Of a DNA stretch of 64,000 bases, positions 60,594 to 64,000 are shown piece after piece. Origin of the DNA: Bacteroidales bacterium (GTDB lineage: Bacteria; Bacteroidota; Bacteroidia; Bacteroidales; F082); the NCBI GenBank assembly GCA_017632935.1, contig JAGBQJ010000010.1, positions 62,001-126,000 on the forward strand. The letters are read 5' to 3'. A model generated the notes under the pieces. The model ran no database searches, had not been told where the DNA came from, and saw only the letters and a list, made by a program, of their open reading frames with translations. Both the position numbers and the translations under genes were made by a program. Every line of letters begins with the position of its first letter. Within the stretch, counting starts at the first letter, position 1.

Positions 60594-63500
60594 ATGAAAA
60601 AAGGAATCCTTGTTGCCGTTTTTGCGCTTTTTGTGAGCATTGTCCCGTCGTTTGCGCAGGCATTTTTTCCAACCGAAAAAGACGCTTTCTATGATAAGCT
60701 CTCCTCTTATCTGAACTCCTCCACCGCGAAAAAGGACCGTGATGAGGCGGCTGTCATCATGCAGGCATTCAAAGGGGCTTGGGACAGTTATTATACTGAC
60801 TCAGAGGCGCAAATGGTCATGAGGCTGTGCGAACTCCTTCACGCTAGGACGGGAGGGAAGGCCTATGCCAATATCTTCAATTACATTGAGGTCTTGCAAA
60901 AGATTCCTACCGCCGGCCTTACCCATAAGGATGTGAACAACTGGCTGTGTTATACCGACACGAAGACACAAAAGTCGTTGAACGGCGTGGACAAATACCT
61001 TGCTTCCTGCAGAAGTATCTTCGTCGACAAGGTCTTGTCGGCCAAAGGCAACTCCCAATGGACGCTCCGCGATGCCTTGTGGAGTTTCCCCTCGAAGGAA
61101 AAGTTTGAACTATCCATCGATGGCACCTTGGCCTTGGTGTCGCAAAAGGATGAGTCGGTGCTGAAGAACACCAAGGGCGTATATTATCTCGATGACAACC
61201 GTTGGGAAGGCACAGGAGGTCGCGCCGACTGGTCGCGCTTCGACATCTCGCCGGAGAAGGTCTATGTCACTTTGCCCGACTTCTACGAACTCGACCTCAA
61301 CCGCTCGGAATACGCCATCGACTCGGTCATTTTCCACGAAAACCAGCATTTCCATCAGGATATACTTTGCCGTTTCGAGGACAAGGTGTTGGTGAATGCG
61401 CCCAACGAGAAGACGATGTTCCCACGCGTGAAATCCTACCGTTCCGATTACGCCATCACCAACCTGATGCGTAATATCGACTTTGAAGGCGGTATCGGCA
61501 TGATGGGCAACCAGGTGGATGTGTTTGGCGGTGTCAGCAACAAGGCGGTTTTCCATTTCCGTCAAGAGGGTAGGGAAGTCGTGAGGGTGCAAGCCCCACG
61601 CTTCCTAATGTCGATGGACGAGCTTTTGGTGTCGAACAATGTCGCCATGCGTGTCTATTTGATTGATTCTGTTTCGGGTAGTGAGATGGATTCCATCTAT
61701 CACAACGACATAGGCTTCCGTTATGACAACAAGACCCGTCAGATGACGGCCTTCCGCTCTGAGAAAGACTTCGGTGACGCGCCTTTCCATGACTATTTCC
61801 ACGGTGTTGACATCTTCCTCGAAGCCATGTATTGGGACATCGACGGCAATCAAGTGGATTTCAGGAGGATGGAAGGCGTCAACCCGGTGAGCGAGGGCGA
61901 TGTGGTGTCGGTGAACTATTTTCGTCACGACGACTTCAAACGTCTGCAAGGCCTCGACGGCTCGCATCCCATGATTCGTGTCGAGAAGTTCCTGCAAGGT
62001 TTCGACAATGTGGACCGGCAGGTGAAGTTTGCTGTGGGCGACTTGGCCTCCTATCTGCATTATCCCATCGAGCAGGTCATCTCGCTGTTGCTCCGTCTGC
62101 AGGCCGAGGGCTATGTGGAGTATGATGCCGAGACGAAATGGGCCACGGCCTTGCCGCGTTTTTTCGACGTGATTGACTCCTATCGCGAGACCATCGACTA
62201 CGATGTCATCAAGTTGCACACGCTCACCACCAACCGGCAGCCCAACCTCCGCCTCGACTTGCGTACCAACGACTTGCTGGTCTATGGCATCACAAGCCAG
62301 ATTGTGGGCGTTGACGGCTCTGCCATATCTTTGAGCGACCGTAAGCGCGTGGTCATCGTGCCCGACTTTGGTCGTATCACTTTCACGAAAAACCAGAATT
62401 TCAAGTTCTCTGGTGGCATCCTCGCGGGAATGTTCGAGTTTTTCACCAAGGACAGCGAGTTCAACTACGAAGACTTCGCCATCAATATGGAAAAGGTAGA
62501 CTCGTTGCGTTTCTATGCGCGTTACGACAATCACATCATCCCTGTGGATGGCACTTTGGAGAAACTGAAAGGGCGTCTTGAGATTGACCATGGCGACAAT
62601 AAGTCGAGCCGTTATGAGACGCCGGATTATCCCATCTTCCGCAGTGAAAAAGAGGCGTTCAAGTTCTACAGGAAAATCAACGGCGGGGTGTTCAATCCTG
62701 GCAGTGTCGACTCGGTGATGACCGCCGAAGACCTTGACGGCAAGTTTTTCTATAGCGTTTATCCTTTTGTCGTCGACAGCCTGAACGACCTCTCGATGAC
62801 GAAAGTGCGATTCGAGGGCGAGCTGGTGTCGGGTGGCATCATGCCCAACATCGAGCAGCCTTTGGTGGTGATGGAGGACTTTTCCTTGGGTTTTGTCCAT
62901 CAGATAGGGGAGGGCGAGACCGCATCTTATCCCTTGTATGGTGACTTGGGCCGTTTCCATAACAAAGTCTACCTTTCGCAAAGCGGTTTCTTCGGTGAGG
63001 GCAAGCTTGACTATCAGACTGCCGCCTTCAGGTCGGACCAATTCATGTTTTATCTGGATTCGGTCACGGCCATCACCAACCAGTTCAAGATGGTGCCACG
63101 CGAGGACGGCACGGGATTCCCTATGGCCACGGCGGATGCCTTGCGGCTGAAGTGGGACATAGGCATTCCTGAGCTGACCACCGAGACCATCGACAACCCC
63201 ATCTGCATGTATGGCGACACCTACTTCTCTGGAAAGACTGTGCTTTCGCCCGATGGCTATTCGGCGGACGGCAAGATGCGCTTCGGTTTGACGGAGTTCG
63301 ATTCCGACCATTTCGCCTTGGATTCCAGGACCTTTGTGGCTGATTCGGCTCAGTTCCTGTTGTATTCCGCCGACACCTCGAACATCGCTTTTGCCGCGAC
63401 CAACTACCGCGCCAATGTTGACTTCGACGCACAAAAGGTGAAATACGACTATCTCGACCAGACCAGCAACCTCGACTTCCCGATGAATCAATACATATGC

Positions 63501-64000
63501 TCGTTGAAAGAAGCCGAATGGGATATGGCGACTAACAGCTTACACTTGTACAATCCCGTGGAGTCGTTTGGCGACTATGCCACCGCCACGACACATGAAG
63601 AGTTGCTCGCAATCCATAACAACGCCTCTAAGTTCATCTCATTGGTACCCGAACAGGACTCCTTGCAGTTCTACAGCATGAATGCCGAATACGACATGAC
63701 CAACTACATTATTCATGCCCACGACGTGAAGATCATCCGCGTGGCCGATGCTGCGGTGTTCCCTTACAATCACGATGTCGACATCAATGCCGAATCGAAA
63801 CTGGAACCCGTCAACGGCGACTTGCTGGCTGACACTTTAAACCAGTTCCACCTGTATAAAAATGCCGTGGTCAACATCCACAGCCGCAACTATTACGATG
63901 CGCACGGCATCTGGGACTATACCAATGCGGATGGTGCCAGCACCCCGATACAGATGGACACCATCGTTCCCGTTGACGGCGTCACGCACGGCTATGCGCA
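60594..64000 (+). CDS. Giant exported protein of unknown function (C-terminus outside window)
   Basis: Open from ATG 60594 to the right edge, at least 1135 residues. A signal peptide (MKKGILVAVFALFVSIVPSFAQ) is followed by a helical region (about 25-150), then an extended series of beta-rich segments with no long hydrophobic helices. A winged-helix-like stretch occurs near 475-510 (VKFAVGDLASYLHYPIEQVISLLLRLQAEGYVEYD). The C-terminal half resembles repeated beta strands with many Asp and aromatic residues (GITSQIVGVDGSAISLSDRKRVVIV, FKFSGGILAGMFEF). I do not recognise a family; size and pattern suggest a large periplasmic or outer-membrane-associated Bacteroidota protein. A long open frame on the opposite strand is a shadow. 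Confidence 0.85.
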   Translation, partial: MKKGILVAVFALFVSIVPSFAQAFFPTEKDAFYDKLSSYLNSSTAKKDRDEAAVIMQAFKGAWDSYYTDSEAQMVMRLCELLHARTGGKAYANIFNYIEVLQKIPTAGLTHKDVNNWLCYTDTKTQKSLNGVDKYLASCRSIFVDKVLSAKGNSQWTLRDALWSFPSKEKFELSIDGTLALVSQKDESVLKNTKGVYYLDDNRWEGTGGRADWSRFDISPEKVYVTLPDFYELDLNRSEYAIDSVIFHENQHFHQDILCRFEDKVLVNAPNEKTMFPRVKSYRSDYAITNLMRNIDFEGGIGMMGNQVDVFGGVSNKAVFHFRQEGREVVRVQAPRFLMSMDELLVSNNVAMRVYLIDSVSGSEMDSIYHNDIGFRYDNKTRQMTAFRSEKDFGDAPFHDYFHGVDIFLEAMYWDIDGNQVDFRRMEGVNPVSEGDVVSVNYFRHDDFKRLQGLDGSHPMIRVEKFLQGFDNVDRQVKFAVGDLASYLHYPIEQVISLLLRLQAEGYVEYDAETKWATALPRFFDVIDSYRETIDYDVIKLHTLTTNRQPNLRLDLRTNDLLVYGITSQIVGVDGSAISLSDRKRVVIVPDFGRITFTKNQNFKFSGGILAGMFEFFTKDSEFNYEDFAINMEKVDSLRFYARYDNHIIPVDGTLEKLKGRLEIDHGDNKSSRYETPDYPIFRSEKEAFKFYRKINGGVFNPGSVDSVMTAEDLDGKFFYSVYPFVVDSLNDLSMTKVRFEGELVSGGIMPNIEQPLVVMEDFSLGFVHQIGEGETASYPLYGDLGRFHNKVYLSQSGFFGEGKLDYQTAAFRSDQFMFYLDSVTAITNQFKMVPREDGTGFPMATADALRLKWDIGIPELTTETIDNPICMYGDTYFSGKTVLSPDGYSADGKMRFGLTEFDSDHFALDSRTFVADSAQFLLYSADTSNIAFAATNYRANVDFDAQKVKYDYLDQTSNLDFPMNQYICSLKEAEWDMATNSLHLYNPVESFGDYATATTHEELLAIHNNASKFISLVPEQDSLQFYSMNAEYDMTNYIIHAHDVKIIRVADAAVFPYNHDVDINAESKLEPVNGDLLADTLNQFHLYKNAVVNIHSRNYYDAHGIWDYTNADGASTPIQMDTIVPVDGVTHGYA

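Noticed and set aside
61605-63491. A 628-codon open frame on the minus strand inside the giant exported gene
   Set aside because: Same shadow effect; the plus-strand frame has a signal peptide and continues on both sides of it.
1-64000. tRNA, rRNA, prophage, transposase and CRISPR search
   Set aside because: Gaps between genes are too short for rRNA or most RNA genes and none shows tRNA consensus; no transposase, integrase or phage protein was recognised.

Overview
The window is chromosomal DNA of an uncultivated-looking anaerobic Bacteroidales (phylum Bacteroidota). Several signs agree. Genes are preceded by TAnnTTTG -7 elements (typically TATTTTTGC) rather than strong Shine-Dalgarno sites. 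Secreted proteins end in type IX secretion (T9SS) sorting domains. Diaminopimelate dehydrogenase, pyruvate phosphate dikinase, a two-subunit transketolase, BatA-type membrane proteins and the folP/cdaA with DUF1599/DoxX neighbourhood fit the same group. A gut or rumen commensal is likely, but that is inference. There are 42 protein-coding genes and almost no non-coding space (the largest gap is under 200 bp). I see no rRNA, tRNA, CRISPR array, phage or insertion sequence.

Layout. 1-3.2 kb: a TPR protein (cut by the left edge), then two tandem membrane/zinc-ribbon paralogues, one carrying a TPM domain. 3.2-9 kb: split transketolase, alkaline phosphatase, a glycosyltransferase fused to a decayed sugar-phosphate transferase, and a lipoprotein. 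9-14.6 kb: a GH109-like secreted enzyme diverging from an N-acetylhexosamine-kinase-like gene, a redoxin-like protein, a secreted EEP nuclease/phosphatase-fold protein carrying a repeat insertion, and tsaD. 14.6-22.3 kb: TamB and an AddA-like helicase-nuclease. 22.3-34.4 kb: three secreted cysteine peptidases (one C10, two tandem gingipain-like C25) with T9SS signals, interrupted by ppdK. 34.5-41.5 kb: ddh, a GH3 lipoprotein, a split chromate transporter, a GltS-type symporter, rplS and trmD. 41.5-51 kb: a T9SS adhesin-like protein, a BatA-domain protein, parC, a lipoprotein, cdaA and folP. 51-60.6 kb: DUF1599 and DoxX genes, then a five-gene stretch separating them from tpiA-prmA. 60.6-64 kb: a giant exported protein cut by the right edge.

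The most unusual item is the 728-residue protein at 54123-56309. It is a membrane-spanning Ser/Thr kinase whose extracytoplasmic part looks like two DsbD-derived modules (a thioredoxin-like gamma domain and an alpha-like domain) from which the redox cysteines are gone. It lies in the stretch between the DoxX gene and tpiA. That stretch begins next to short repetitive elements: a CATTGCGAGG...GCAATC palindrome at its start and a GAATGCG heptad array plus hairpin just upstream of the kinase. A third repeat family, CCCTTCGACAGGCTCAGGG, sits inside a coding sequence at 12983.

Functional links: the peptidases, GH3, GH109 and kinase-like genes suggest growth on host or dietary glycoprotein. Transketolase, tpiA and ppdK are central carbon metabolism. 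ddh, folP, cdaA, parC, tsaD, trmD, rplS and prmA are housekeeping. All functional statements come from reading the sequence and recalling family hallmarks; no database search was run.
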